64,000 bases of DNA, taken from Styela clava. Lineage: Eukaryota > Chordata > Ascidiacea > Stolidobranchia > Styelidae. The notes below the pieces were generated by a model. The model worked only from the letters and a program-made list of their open reading frames with translations. It made no database searches and was not told the DNA's origin. Positions 23,134 to 34,670 of the stretch are shown piece by piece. The stretch is from contig NC_135257.1 of assembly GCF_964204865.1 (NCBI RefSeq), forward strand, positions 5,726,151-5,790,150. Direction: 5' to 3'. A program made the translations under genes and the position numbers. Position 1 is the first letter of the stretch. Each line of letters starts with the position of its first letter.

Positions 23134-26100
23134 TCAGGTTGTTACTTTAGGGAGATAAATAACGCTGATGGTACTTCCGCGGCGTTCTTCTCTGTATGCT
23201 ACTTTTGGGGTTCCAGGCGCGCTGGCAGGTTGTTCTGAAACAACATATGTATGAAAATATATAAGCACCTGATAAAAATATCTAAAGTTTCTTTGATGAA
23301 AAGATAAAATGAATTGGAATTGGATATCTAAAAGTTTGTCGAGTAGCAAAAGAATCATCTTGAAGTAATTTCACCAAAATAAAGTATATTTAATGAAATA
23401 AATGTATTATATAATGTATTTGAATTTCTAGCAACATCTTTTGCAACGTAACAGCATGCCGTAAGATGGGAACAGTGAATGACCAATATCATTGTGTTGA
23501 ACCGAATACCGAATTTTAGAAATTATATTAGAAGGCAGTAAATTTTGAAAATAAAATGTGTTTTGTCGTGAAACAACGAACTTACATAATATGATATAAA
23601 CGCAAGTATTAATGCACAAAATTAATCAAAACTTAATTAAACTATGATCACAATTGTTCGTTATAAAGCATCAGGAATCTACATCTCATTCAAGACAGAA
23701 TATGATAGCCTATGCCCTATAGTGTGCATCAATTTTTTTGAATAGTTGTCTGTGAAAATACTACTAACCTTCAATAACAATAGTTTGACCTGAAGGTAAC
23801 ACTATCTGTGGATTAGCAATAGTTGTCTGTGAGCTACTTGTCTTCACCTGAAATATTTTGTAGAAATAATCATATACATGACAGATGATCATATATTTAA
23901 CGATGTTGGAGAGAATATCATTTATAAACTCATTCAATTGAAAAAGTTTTGTTAGTTTAATTTCAAAACATCATTATGATTTCGATTCACATATATATAT
24001 AGCATGATATTTTTTGGCAAACTATTGTGCATCAGGCATATAAGATTAATAAGAGGCAATCTTAACACAATCTCTGTTAGCATGAAAGCTGCTATGTTGC
24101 GTGCCAGCTGACCAGAAGCTTCTTATGAGATTAGTAAATTAACATGGTATGCACTGGGGTAGGGTATAGATATGAAATTTGCGAAAAATGGTTGGAATAA
24201 GTAAGCAGGGCAGATGTTAAAAGCTTCACGTATTACCTATAAACAATTTAGTCAAAGCATAATATTACTACAGATTTATTACCTCTATTTCTTCCGTTGT
24301 GTTTTTTCCGCATTTGCATTTGCATTGAAGATGTACAGAATATAAAATGTCGATCAAAAAAACAATGAGTAAAATGAATGAGAGAGATGCTGATATTGAG
24401 TGAACGATCATCAACGATTCACATTCCTAGAATAATTTTGAATTTACAATCAAATGTTATTTGAAAAACCCTAATTAAACGACATTTATTTCAATCAGAA
24501 CTTTTTAAAAATATAGCTTCTTTCATTACTTTGACTTTATTTACTTATGTACTTAACAAATGGGCACATTCGCCAGTAACCCTGGTTTCCCAACGCGACG
24601 TGCAATGAGAGGCTGCAGTATGATGAGATCTCATGATCGTTCCTTTCTTATACCTGTATGCCATTGAATGGGAAGAGGGCCTGGTAATAGATGATAGATG
24701 GAGAGTTTTGCGTTTTTTTTTTACAGTTGTCAATGCATAAGAGTCCAGAGATGCTATCTGTCGCCTATGGACCTTTCCCCGACCTTTGACACTCGGAAAA
24801 TTCTCCCTATACTTTACCATTGCAAAATTGTTAGGTCTATTTTAAGAGTGCTTTTGCGAGTTGGCGCCTGTAAAATGGTATGTGTTTCAAATCATCATTA
24901 TGATTCATCGCATACAACAATCTGTTTTTTAAAAGTACCGGTAAAGAATTTCAGGCTTGTCTATCACAGCTATTTCTACACTAATTTTTATTACTGCAAT
25001 TAAATTAAAACTTCTAGAAAGACAGAGTTATCATTGAATAATCTGATTTTTATTTAAGTTCCCAAAACACAACTGAAAACTAACGAATAGAGTTCAAAAA
25101 CGCGAAAACGAGGTAATGTTTACATTCAATGTTTACTTGAAATCTGTCTGAGTGAAAAAAGTGTCTGAGCGGATGCGAAAAGGGGCATTGTTACGTCACT
25201 TTTTGCATCTTGCTGATTGGCCAATGTTACGAAGTAAACAAGGAAGTCGATGCTCGGGGAAAGGTCCATTATGCCCACTTTATTTGTATAAGATACGCTT
25301 GTGCACAAAACACGAAGAAGCTCACTGTTTTTAATAAGATAACTGCGCACTGTGAGATCTTCAGTAAACGCCCCTTATCTCGCCGTAATCTTACAGTAAT
25401 CTGTATATTGCAAGTATATTCTCACGTAAATCCATGAATTTTTAAGGCGGTAACGCATTGATAATGATTTACGAATGTTTAAACAGAGCTAACCAAGACG
25501 CTTTTCATGCAGAAATGACTAAATTTTCTTCCACGTTCACAACAGATTCATTCTTTTGTTGGGTTAAGCCTTATATTATAATTCATTATACTAAAACCTT
25601 GTCCAAGGTTTAATTCTATGTCAGAATATTACTTCGACAAATTTCAAACTCTGTCATTGAACACAAAGTGCACCTATGCATTTTTCTTCTAAATGGATTT
25701 GCTTCGCAATTAATGGACCAATCAATCTCAAATTTTTCGTACTGGAAAATGGCGGAGCCGTCAGGCGTATATCACCTTCCCTTTCACTGACTTCTATGCT
25801 GGGACACGATATTTAACCAAACATCCCGTTGTTTTAATCCAGGAAAAATCTTTCAAATTGCGTAATTGAACACTTATTTTTGACATTTGACTTTCGTGCT
25901 CAATTATGTGAGCATTGCGTTCTTCTTTTTCATCAATTGAAGTTTCATATATTATTTCTGGATTTGGCCAGATTACGTACAACCCTGACATACGTAATTA
26001 CTAAGCAATAGGAATTGTGCAGTCCCATGTTGACGACTAAAAACAATAGTGCATCGATCTGCGCTCGTAGGCTTCGCAGCCACCAGGCATACATTGAAAA

Positions 26101-29100
26101 TGAGCTCTATTGCTATACAAAGCTGACTACTGCTAATTCATTAATGAACTGAAAGTTATATTTATTTATATTGTAATGCACATTTCTTTGTTTGATGAAA
26201 AATAACAAAAAAAGGTAAAAAAGAAACTGAACAATGAAAGCAGGACATGGAAAAAAATGAAAAAATAGATTATTAAACTGTTTGTTTCAAAGAAACAGAA
26301 GAAGTACGATGCTTTGAAAAGACAAAAAATATTATATAGTACAAATATTTTCAATAAAGTGTGCTTGTATAACAACAAAGTATATTTTGTAAAATGTGCA
26401 GATTTTCGAAAGCCAAGAGAAACAAAATTTGTTTGCTAAATAAGTGTGTATTTGGATGGTCTAAATTTTAGACTCTAAAAGAAGTCAGCGATTACCAGAA
26501 ACTATTACTTCCAGTCCATCACTTGCAGTATTTCCACTTGCTGGATTCACCCGACCCGATTGTCGCCACGGTAACAATATGGATTTCCAATTTGGAAAGT
26601 AGAACACGGTTGAAAGAATTTTAACTGCAAGGTTGGCATTATGAACTGGGGGAAAATCATATTTCACCGCTTTCAGGGAAAGTATTATGATTGCAGATAA
26701 TATAGTAACCACAAGAAAGGATACAGATACCCGAAGGGAACGTTTTATTAAAGATATGCTATAAGCTCTAGCACCGTAACTTTCTCTTTCAGTATTTTCA
26801 TCTTTCTCGTGCTTTATGAGAGGATGGGCAAACAAAGCCAGAAATATAAAATTTTCTATAAGACGTGCAGTTAAAAAAATTAACGAGATTTCTACAGAAG
26901 CAGATTGTCGGCTACTTGCGCATTGGCTGGATATGTTTCTAACTAATCCAATGAAAGAAACTTGGCACAATAAGATAAAAACTCCACTGGTCTTGCTCAG
27001 AAATCTCATTACTCCATTTGTTAGCTGCCTGATGAACGGATTGCTATATATAGTTCGTTGGGTACACCACATGGAACCCATGGCCGCCAAATTGGTGAAA
27101 AGTATACCGTAAAGATATTTAAGAATCTTGCAGTTTTCCCACCGGAAATATTCCAACAGAGTTTGAATTGAACTTACAAAAATCAGGCCTAGTAGAAAAG
27201 CAACCGCAATGAGAATGGAAATTCTTGCTCGCCTATTCCAATCTGTTAAACTGATGTTGTTCATTGCTTCCAATCGGTGTCGTTCATTATTTCTTTCGTA
27301 GAATCGCGCGATCACGAAAAGAAAGTAAGAACACAACATAAATGTTATCATGTCAAGGAATAGACTACCAAATAAAATCCAAATATTTGATTTATCATGT
27401 TGAATATTGTTAGTTTTTGTGACAGACATTTCCGACATGATGTTTTCAGACGCATTGATCAGGAAAATGTTGCTTATATTTTGTCTCTCCATTTTGAAAC
27501 TGCTTGAAACGATATCAACTTTTATAGACAATACTACAAATACACAAAACCGTCAAACGTTATATCGTAGTACTAAATAGAGGAATACCTTGTCCAAAAG
27601 ATGCAACACCATACGGACTTAAACCCGATGCGAATGGCAATATTAATAGTGTTCATATGTATATTTGATGAATCCAATAGTGTTAAATACATAATTGTTT
27701 GGCAGATTGGTGAACCTAAACAACAGATGCTTTGGAAGATTTACATATCTTAAGAGACACCTTTCCTTTGCACCAAATAGGTATATCAATTGAAATATTA
27801 ATAAGTTTCATAATTCCCAATATTGATAATTTTAAAAACGAAAGGCATATTCATCCAATCTCTCGGTAATCACCGCATTTTATGCGTCTAAATCAGTATT
27901 TCCCAACCCCTGGTCCGCGAATATCTTTTGTTATTTTTCTGCCACGGTAACCGTTGTGCTTATAGTTGAGTGATCGATACATATTAGCGTGTTCACTCTT
28001 ATAGATAATCCGAACAGACGACGATGTTTGAAACACTATCGCCGGAATAATGTAGCCTACTAGTGGCGAGATGTACTCATCCGAGAACTTCCTACACCAC
28101 GGGTCGACAGCCTTTACATTAAAAGAGCCATTTGGCATCGTTTTCTTACAACTCAAACCTGCTCGGAGTCGCAACATCGACTCTAATGTCTATCAAAATT
28201 TTACAGTTACACGGAAACAAACGTTAGTGCGTTTCCTTTATTATAACTTAGGATAAATTGAACTGTTCTGGCTGATCACTTATGATGCAATAATGTATTC
28301 CTTACTGAGAAGATCCCAAATGAAATATGAATGTCAGCATAGGTTGCGCGAGACTAACTTCCGATCCTTCCCCAATGCCTTTGCGCTAGTGGATCCGTAT
28401 GCGTATAATGCAAGGATGCTGTAGCAGGAATAAAAATACCATAATATGCAATTCAAAAGTCCTGCTGCACACTAACACAAATGTATTTCTGTAACGTTTC
28501 GTCTGAACAAAATAGGACTTTCTCAGACAAGCAGATTACAATAAATATTGTATTGTTTTCAGTAGGCTACTTGCTGTTGAAAAAGTCGCTGGAATACTAT
28601 CACTATACTTTTCTTTCTTAGCTGAACAGAACAGCGACTCTTACCCAATAAAAAGTGACTCAGCAACAAGACTAACTACACCAACAACAACCATTTTGTG
28701 TAAAGATTCACGTAACCCAAAGATGGGCAATCATTTTTATATTCTGGGAAAATTTTAAAAGATGCCCGAAACTGATAGCATATCTCAGCTTTGGAAATTT
28801 GTACGAAGACTACTGACCGCATATTTCCTAATAATACATAGGCCTACTACATACCCATGAATATATGTCGGCAACAATTTCCAGTCCAACTATTGTTCCT
28901 GTTGTCATGCCGGCAACGAATTTCAATACGAATTTTGTCATCACCTGAAATAAAAAGTAAAACGTATGACTATATTCTATTGTATATAGTAGGCCCACAG
29001 TAAATAACGAGCTTTCAGTTTTATAGCCACTGAAGCAGCTACGGAAATGTATGCAGATTCTGAGTTTGGGAAAAGTTTTATAGTTAGGCTAAGCCTACTC

Positions 29101-31402
29101 AAATCACATCATAGTAAGTTGATATGACACGTTAGGGTTGAACGATTGATGATCGAATGTCGCGATTCCTCCTATTTCTATGTGTATCCCTTAACGTAAA
29201 CACCAGAATGATTGCTCATTTTTAAACAAATACAAGATATGAAACTAGAAAAATAAATAAACTGTGAACAGGAGGAAGTAGATATTTTAACATACCATGC
29301 AGCTTGCATTGGCATCATCTTGACAAAGGCTGAATATAGCGCAACCAATCACCTGTTACGTAACGTTGGAAAGTGGTTATTCTCGCAATGTAATATTTAA
29401 ATGATGGATAATTTTTGATGTGATGAGAAAATGAATTGTAATGATATAACATCTATTATGCTTACTTAGACCATTCCAATTTTTCTAATTGCTAAGTTTT
29501 TTAACTACCAAACTGAGGGAATCGACGATCGATATTTCAACATCATCTATAGTGCAGAATAAGCTTCCATCGCTCATCCGTTCATATACGATTTTTTATC
29601 ATTAACTTACAATCTCTTTTGTCAGACTAGTTTATTCACTTAATGAAATTATTTTCTATATATATATATATATATATAACTCGTTTGACAAAACACAAAC
29701 ACGGGTACTCCCGAAGTATATGTACCAGGTTAAGGTTGGGCCATAATTTCATTTCGATTTTCCTTATTGTAGTTCTATTACGAGTTCGGGGACTATCTGT
29801 GTTAGCCAAGTGAATATCCCCTTGCCCAAAGGCATCAGTCCCTTTACACAACTTGCTGTAAAATAGGTGAACGAAATTAGTTATCCATTTGGTACACATA
29901 CTTCTGGAGCGCCCAAACACGGAGGTAATATGCCATGACTTCAGCACAAAGTTAAAAATATTGGGAAACAACAAACCGAAGGCTCAATAGGCAATTTAAT
30001 CTTAATAATATTCAACTTTTTTAATTGCCACTTACCAAAACTCCACCCCATATAGTGGCTGCAACATTTGTCCACCTTCCTTCATCTGTTACATAGCAGT
30101 AATTTTCTCCGCACGTGAGAGAATCGTCACACAAAACTAAAGCCGCTATTCCACATCCAATGCACGCGCTGCCCAGCATGATTTGAATTATCTAAAGCAG
30201 AAATGAAAAGAAAGGTTAACGCCCAGTTCACAGGTACCGTCTAAATTGAGTGTGGAAGGATAAGAAAGATATGTCAACTTATTCTGTTAATTAAATTTAA
30301 TTACATATTCAAGTTAAAAACATTTGCTTGCAAAAGAAAAGACCCGGAGTTATTTTACTAAGCACCTGCTATCCATGCTTAGAAGTAATCCTACTTGTTT
30401 TGAACAAAATTTGGTGTCTTTCGGCCTAAAGCATCTTGTGTGGAGCCGTCAAGTATTCTGACAATCTCAAAATGTACTGTAAATAGTTTATTGTTTATTT
30501 CGATGAACTTTGGCTATGTGGGCGGGGCTGGAGTCAAAATGCTGATCTGAACGGAAATAGTCGGAAAAAAAGTTTTTGTAGAAAAATAAATGCTAAACCC
30601 CGAGGCTTATGTCATACGTTTTTGAACCATATGGTCATCCACTCAAGTCATACGTTACTTTATTGTTTGTTTTTCTCGGAATAATACATTGGCAAACAAG
30701 TTGTGTTTCGGTAATTAGGGTCACTGAGGTTCGTCTAGCGTAATATTCAAAAATGCCAATATATTGCTCTCTGGCTATGGCTAAAGAACTTTGGCTTTAA
30801 TTATATATATATATTTATGTATATTATTTTCTGCAGATTTTTCAAGCAACATCGAAATATTGTTTTTCATAAAAATTGTCTATAACTGAAAAATATTTTG
30901 GCATACATTTTACCACACAACTCTAATCAAGTAATTGGAATACTAGGAAGAATTTTCTCACTTAATTTCGTTAAATTGCTATACAATCAGGAATAAGGTG
31001 GAACTTCAGTAAAACCTAATAAAGGTCAAACCCGGCGTTGTCAGTATTTCATATACCTGTAAATAGTCATACTTGACACAATATTTGAAACATTCTTTCG
31101 GATGAATTCATATTGCAATTATTATCCAAATGTAAGTTTGAAAACAAAGCTCCTATTTCAAGAAGTATACATACAAAACAATAGTTTAGGAAAGAGACAA
31201 ATAGGCTACTTACAGCTAAATTTCTGAAAATGCGACGATCCTTTTCGCTCAAAACAAAACCAGATTGCTGCGTTTCCACAACTGGTACAATATACACAAT
31301 AGTTGTGTTTGCATCCTCTTCCGTTATTTCGCTTTCACTACTCCTTTTCGATTCAGTTTCTTTGTCGTCTTTTTCGATGTTATTAGAAAAATTCATCTCC
31401 AT
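23134..31402 (-). CDS. MS4A/CD20-like four-span membrane protein (gene C)
   Basis: Minus-strand exons in order: 31402-31214, 30191-30036, 29352-29296, 28944-28855, 24426-24283, 23847-23769, 23234-23134, all GT/AG. They give 271 residues. The in-frame codon at 31411 is TTG, so the ATG at 31402 is taken as start. The first 63 residues are acidic and Ser-rich, hence cytoplasmic. TM1 (IIQIMLGSACIGCGIAALVL) leads to a loop with several cysteines; IWGGVLVIGCAIFSLC is TM2 across the exon 2/3 join and matches the MS4A pattern WGG...; TM3 and TM4 follow. After TM4 comes a CKCKCG cluster, a plausible palmitoylation site, then a tail ending YLPKVTT. The 4.4-kb intron 4 contains a separate intronless gene on the same strand. 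Confidence 0.83.
24767..25269. repeat. Inverted repeat pair in gene C intron 4
   Basis: ATGGACCTTTCCCCGA at 24767-24782 recurs as its exact reverse complement at 25254-25269. A 16-base perfect match about 470 bases apart suggests the ends or subterminal part of an unclassified element. I could not define target duplications. Confidence 0.45.
26485..27492 (-). CDS. Intronless seven-span, rhodopsin-like receptor candidate
   Basis: One uninterrupted frame of 335 residues. An in-frame TTG lies further upstream, but the first ATG (27492, context AAAATGG) is a good start. The N-terminus has two N-glycosylation sites (NIS, NAS). Seven hydrophobic segments can be drawn. A cysteine precedes the third (ENCKILKY) and another lies in the loop after the fourth (SSQC), the usual class A GPCR disulfide pair. 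Counting the first as position 3.25 puts an arginine exactly at 3.50, in TQRT instead of DRY, and a proline follows near the usual intracellular-loop-2 position. CWxP and NPxxY are not visible, so it is divergent and its ligand unknown. It lies wholly inside intron 4 of gene C, same strand. It could instead be an unrelated multispan protein. Confidence 0.6.
   Translation of the reverse strand: MERQNISNIFLINASENIMSEMSVTKTNNIQHDKSNIWILFGSLFLDMITFMLCSYFLFVIARFYERNNERHRLEAMNNISLTDWNRRARISILIAVAFLLGLIFVSSIQTLLEYFRWENCKILKYLYGILFTNLAAMGSMWCTQRTIYSNPFIRQLTNGVMRFLSKTSGVFILLCQVSFIGLVRNISSQCASSRQSASVEISLIFLTARLIENFIFLALFAHPLIKHEKDENTERESYGARAYSISLIKRSLRVSVSFLVVTILSAIIILSLKAVKYDFPPVHNANLAVKILSTVFYFPNWKSILLPWRQSGRVNPASGNTASDGLEVIVSGNR
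27893..28255. mobile_element. hAT-like terminal fragment
   Basis: CAGTATTTCCCAACCCCTGG at about 27894 has the form of an hAT terminal repeat, followed by GC-richer sequence unlike its surroundings. No matching right end was found, so this is probably a truncated copy. The right border is approximate, and the frame inside is not treated as a gene. Confidence 0.35.
29703..29913. mobile_element. MITE of the CTCCCGAAGTAT family, copy 2
   Basis: The left end GGGTACTCCCGAAGTATATG is matched by the right end (reverse complement GGCGCTCCAGAAGTATGTG). CAAACAC flanks both sides. The interior is clearly the same as copy 1 (ACGAGTTCG, CAGTCCCTTTA). It lies in intron 2 of gene C, beside a TA microsatellite. 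Confidence 0.75.
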
Positions 31403-32533
31403 TTTGTTCAATTTATCATTCAGTTAATAACATAAGCCACCATTGATAGATCATCAGAATGATATTGACCATTACCACGATTACATTAAAGCAGCTAGAA
31501 AAAAATACAAACTTAGACTCAATGAACACAAACGACGAATTACTAGCCATGCGATTCATAATAACAGACAATAAATTTCTTGATAATTCTACTGACCAGA
31601 CCATACACTATTTGTTTTGCGTGCATTGAAAACCCATCATCACAATCTCCCCAACTTTCGTATGACACTAAGCTTTCTGCTCCATGCCTATATTATAAAT
31701 AACTATAACATATTGACATCTATACAATTTCACGTTACTATCGTAATTGTTTGACAGGCGAGATGAAAATATGAACTTTTATAAACTCCTAAACAGCGTG
31801 GTATCCACAAAATAAATGTTTATGGCCTTGTATGCTTTTTGGTCCAGCCAAATCTAGTAACACAAACCACAACGCTGTTTCGAATCGCATACTCACATTT
31901 ACGGGCATTATAAACAAGATATTGTTGGGCATAGCCGACGTTTTGAACGTGTTTTGAATCGTATAATTGCACCACGGTCGTTTAACTTAGGTTGTGTAAA
32001 TTTACCTTTATTAACATTAATCAAACAATATCCGATGACGCAGGGCGGGTTCGTCAATAAACTTTAAAACAAAGGATTGGTCGTCCTTGGATCGGATATT
32101 AAAGTGCTGCGCTGTCGTCATTGGCAAACTTAGATTTGAGTCGTAAGCTAAAATAAACTGCACGTTTACGAGAAAATTTTGATGTCTGAATGTTTATTGC
32201 AACTTACTGCAGCATATTATTGATGAATCATTAAGATTTTATAAAATATTGTTCATTTATACTTACAAGAACGTAACTTAATAGTGATTTGTGAACCTAA
32301 GTAGATAAAAGTGAACAATATTACAGCACATTGTATGAATGTCTTTATCCAATTGTACGATTCCGGGAAGAAAACATTATCTGGTACCATTCTATTATCT
32401 TCCAATTGAATGTATTTGAAACCAGATAAAGGTTCGCCTATTTGTTTTCTAATCTAAATAGTAACAGTGACCATCTTCAGTTTATTCTCAAATGTATTGA
32501 AGGTCGTCAGGGCCGGATTTGCTAATAGGCAGG

Positions 32534-32727
32534 GTAGACTGAAAACGACATTACGAATTCCATGGCCTCAAGATTCAATTTTGAATAAGTCATTTATAAT
32601 CTATTTTTAACTTTTAAAGAAGTGTTCCGGGTAGGCTGAAAACGACATTACGAAGTCCATGGCCTCAAGATTCAATTTTGAATAAGTCATTTATAATCTA
32701 TTTTAATCTTTTAAAGAAGTGTTCCGG
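32534..32727 (+). repeat. 97-bp direct tandem duplication
   Basis: Two adjacent copies start GTAGACTGAAAACGACATTA and GTAGGCTGAAAACGACATTA and end GTGTTCCGG. They differ at only a few positions, so the duplication is recent. Confidence 0.9.
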
Positions 32728-33243
32728 AATTAAAACGGTTGGTTTAACAAATTTTGGTGAAATATTATGTTGCTTTGTCAAAATATACGTTTGATTTTGT
32801 ACGTCGATAAGGTTCGAAAAACACACTTTAGTATCGGCTCTTTTACTTACAATCCTGCTTCTATTCGTTGTCTCCGTTCCTAACATTACTGGGCATCGTT
32901 CTAGTACGTACAAGTCAATTTAATTTTATTTGCCGCTTGCTTATGAATTTTTTTTTTTCGAATTATCATTTCAGTTGCAAAAAGTGCTCCAACTTTTCTA
33001 ACTTTTATTTTCTGGTATATATTTCACTTATTTACTCTGCTTATTTCTCGTCCCAGTAGTGTGAATACACAATTAAACTGAAACTATGAAATTTACACCG
33101 ATTATCTTGCAAAATCAGTTACTTCATACGGATATTTTTAATTTAGTACCAGATTACCATCGTTCAAAATAAGCTTTGACTGCATGTTACGATAAGGACG
33201 TCGAGTGATAGAAACCAGATTGTCTGTCGCGACACGGGAATGT

Positions 33244-33251
33244 TGACGTCA
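33244..33251 (+). promoter_or_regulatory. CRE (TGACGTCA) upstream of troponin T
   Basis: A perfect palindromic cAMP-response element lies 27 bases before a TATATAT stretch (33271-33277) and about 120 bases before the troponin T start codon. CRE-type sites are known to contribute to muscle gene enhancers in Ciona, together with MyoD E-boxes and Tbx6 sites. One E-box-like CAGTTG is at about 32973. The assignment rests on position and motif only. Confidence 0.5.
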
Positions 33252-33270
33252 GATTATAAGAATTTTGAAG

Positions 33271-33277
33271 TATATAT
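33271..33277 (+). promoter_or_regulatory. Candidate TATA box of troponin T
   Basis: TATATAT lies about 100 bases upstream of the start codon, just downstream of the CRE. This spacing is compatible with a short 5' leader in the same exon as the coding sequence. Confidence 0.45.
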
Positions 33278-33373
33278 GTCAGTTATACCCATACCAATGT
33301 CCTTATATCAACACAAGTTCGCGTAGGTTGCAATAGGTTCCTAGATTCCAACACTGTTAAAAGACAAGTTATA

Positions 33374-34351
33374 ATGTCTGAAAGCGAAGAAGAATATTCG
33401 ACGGAAGATGAGTCCGAGGAATCTGGAACTGAAAACGAAAAAAATGAGGAATCTGGAACTGAAGACGAAAAAAATGAGGATTCTGGAACTGAGGAAGAAA
33501 AAGAAGAGAATAATAGCGAAAAGCACAATGGACATGAAGATGAGGAAAATCCTCGCAATGGTGATGTTTCAACTAAACCTACTAATAAAAGCTCAAATGA
33601 TCACGACAGTGGGTATAAGACTGATAAAGAAAACAATGTTGAAAAAACTGAAAACAAGGTCGTCACACCAATACTTGTCCCTCCAGAAGTTCATCCTGGC
33701 GAACAATCACTTCAGTTGGAAAGTATTTATAAAAAGCGAATGGATAAAGATATGACAGAATTACAAACATTGATCAACTCGCATTTTGAAGCAAGAAAAA
33801 AAGAAGAAGAAGATCTCGAACTACTCAGAATTAGGATTGAAAAAAGAAAAGCGGAAAGAGAGGAACAGATGAAAATAAGGATGGAAATTGAAAAAGAACG
33901 ACAGGCTCGCGAAAAAGAGGAAAGGAAGAAAAGAGAAGAGGAAGAAGACCAAAAAAGGCAGGAAGATGAAGTGCGTAAAAAGGCTGCAATTGGCATGTCA
34001 TTACACTATGGAGGTTACCTTGCCAGAGCTGAAAAGAACAAGCCTAACAAAAGACAAACCGAGCGTGAAAAAAAGAAGAAATTTCTTGCCGATCGAAGAA
34101 AACCCCTCAATATCGATCATCTCAGCACAGAAAAAACACAAGAAAAAGCTCGAGAACTGTGGAATTGGCTCTATAAACTCGAAGAAGAAAAATATGATTT
34201 TGAGCAAAGAATTCAGAGACAGAAATATGACATCTCTCACCTGCGTCATAGAGTGAACGAGTACATGGGGAAGTTTTCGTCAACAAAAAGGCAAATGACT
34301 GCCATAGGACCAAGATCAGGAATAGCTGCAAAATCGAGCGTTTTTAAGTAG
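33374..34351 (+). CDS. Troponin T, single-exon
   Basis: This 325-residue protein is the tropomyosin-binding subunit of the troponin complex, which places Ca2+ control on striated-muscle thin filaments. Residues 1-60 are an acidic repeat (SGTENEKNE, SGTEDEKNE, SGTEEEKEE), the usual hypervariable N-terminus. About 120-205 is a charged helix (KKRMDKDMTELQTLI...) matching the conserved tropomyosin-binding segment. HYGGYLARAEK, KRQTEREKKKK and ADRRKPLNIDHLS are the family's most conserved stretches. About 255-300 (ELWNWLYKLEEEKYDFEQRIQRQKY) is the troponin-I-contacting coiled coil. The C-terminus is basic. The reading frame has no interruption and no intron, whereas vertebrate troponin T genes have many. 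The frame is intact and has promoter-like sequence, so it is probably functional. No poly(A) tract or target duplication was seen that would prove retroposition. Confidence 0.95.
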   Translation: MSESEEEYSTEDESEESGTENEKNEESGTEDEKNEDSGTEEEKEENNSEKHNGHEDEENPRNGDVSTKPTNKSSNDHDSGYKTDKENNVEKTENKVVTPILVPPEVHPGEQSLQLESIYKKRMDKDMTELQTLINSHFEARKKEEEDLELLRIRIEKRKAEREEQMKIRMEIEKERQAREKEERKKREEEEDQKRQEDEVRKKAAIGMSLHYGGYLARAEKNKPNKRQTEREKKKKFLADRRKPLNIDHLSTEKTQEKARELWNWLYKLEEEKYDFEQRIQRQKYDISHLRHRVNEYMGKFSSTKRQMTAIGPRSGIAAKSSVFK

Positions 34352-34412
34352 AAAAAATGAGCATTTATATTTATAAATATTTCTGCTTCACGAGAGTGTT
34401 CAATCAAGTATC

Positions 34413-34418
34413 AATAAA
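34413..34418 (+). terminator. Polyadenylation signal of troponin T
   Basis: AATAAA occurs about 60 bases after the stop codon, with a second AATAAA around 34427. The spacing is normal for a short 3' untranslated region. Confidence 0.65.
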
Positions 34419-34537
34419 ACGACAAAATAAATACATGCACACACCAAGTGACCACGCTTGCTTAGTATATTCTGTAATTATATCTGTTTTACTCATTGTT
34501 TCAACTGAAAAAATAGCAGCTAAATAAATTTTTATAG

Positions 34538-34670
34538 AAGCAAATGTCCGTGAATGAAAATGTACACAGGTGCAAATGTACGTGGGTGTAAATGTCCGCG
34601 GGTACAAATGCCTGTAAATGCAGAGGTCCGTGGGTGCAAATATCTCAGGGTGCAAATGTATGTGGGAGCA
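34538..34670 (+). repeat. GGGTGCAAATGTACGTG minisatellite, locus 1
   Basis: About eight imperfect units of roughly 17 bases built on GGGTGCAAATGTACGTG lie between troponin T and gene D. The same unit forms a second array in an intron of the guanylate cyclase gene. Confidence 0.85.

Larger units (their letters stand above)
31403..33373. other. Divergent intergenic region between gene C and troponin T
   Basis: No gene is seen. It should hold the promoters of gene C (minus) and troponin T (plus). At 32519 there is a CAGGGCCGGATTTG segment of transposon-end type without a partner, followed by a 97-bp direct duplication at 32534-32727. Confidence 0.45.

Noticed and set aside
24545-25350. Several overlapping frames of 60-100 codons on both strands in gene C intron 4
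   Set aside because: No family resemblance and frames overlap on both strands; better explained by the GC-richer inverted-repeat segment.
31416-31604. Minus-strand hydrophobic frame immediately upstream of gene C
   Set aside because: It ends in a stop just before the gene C start and has no splice site linking it; probably 5' untranslated sequence.
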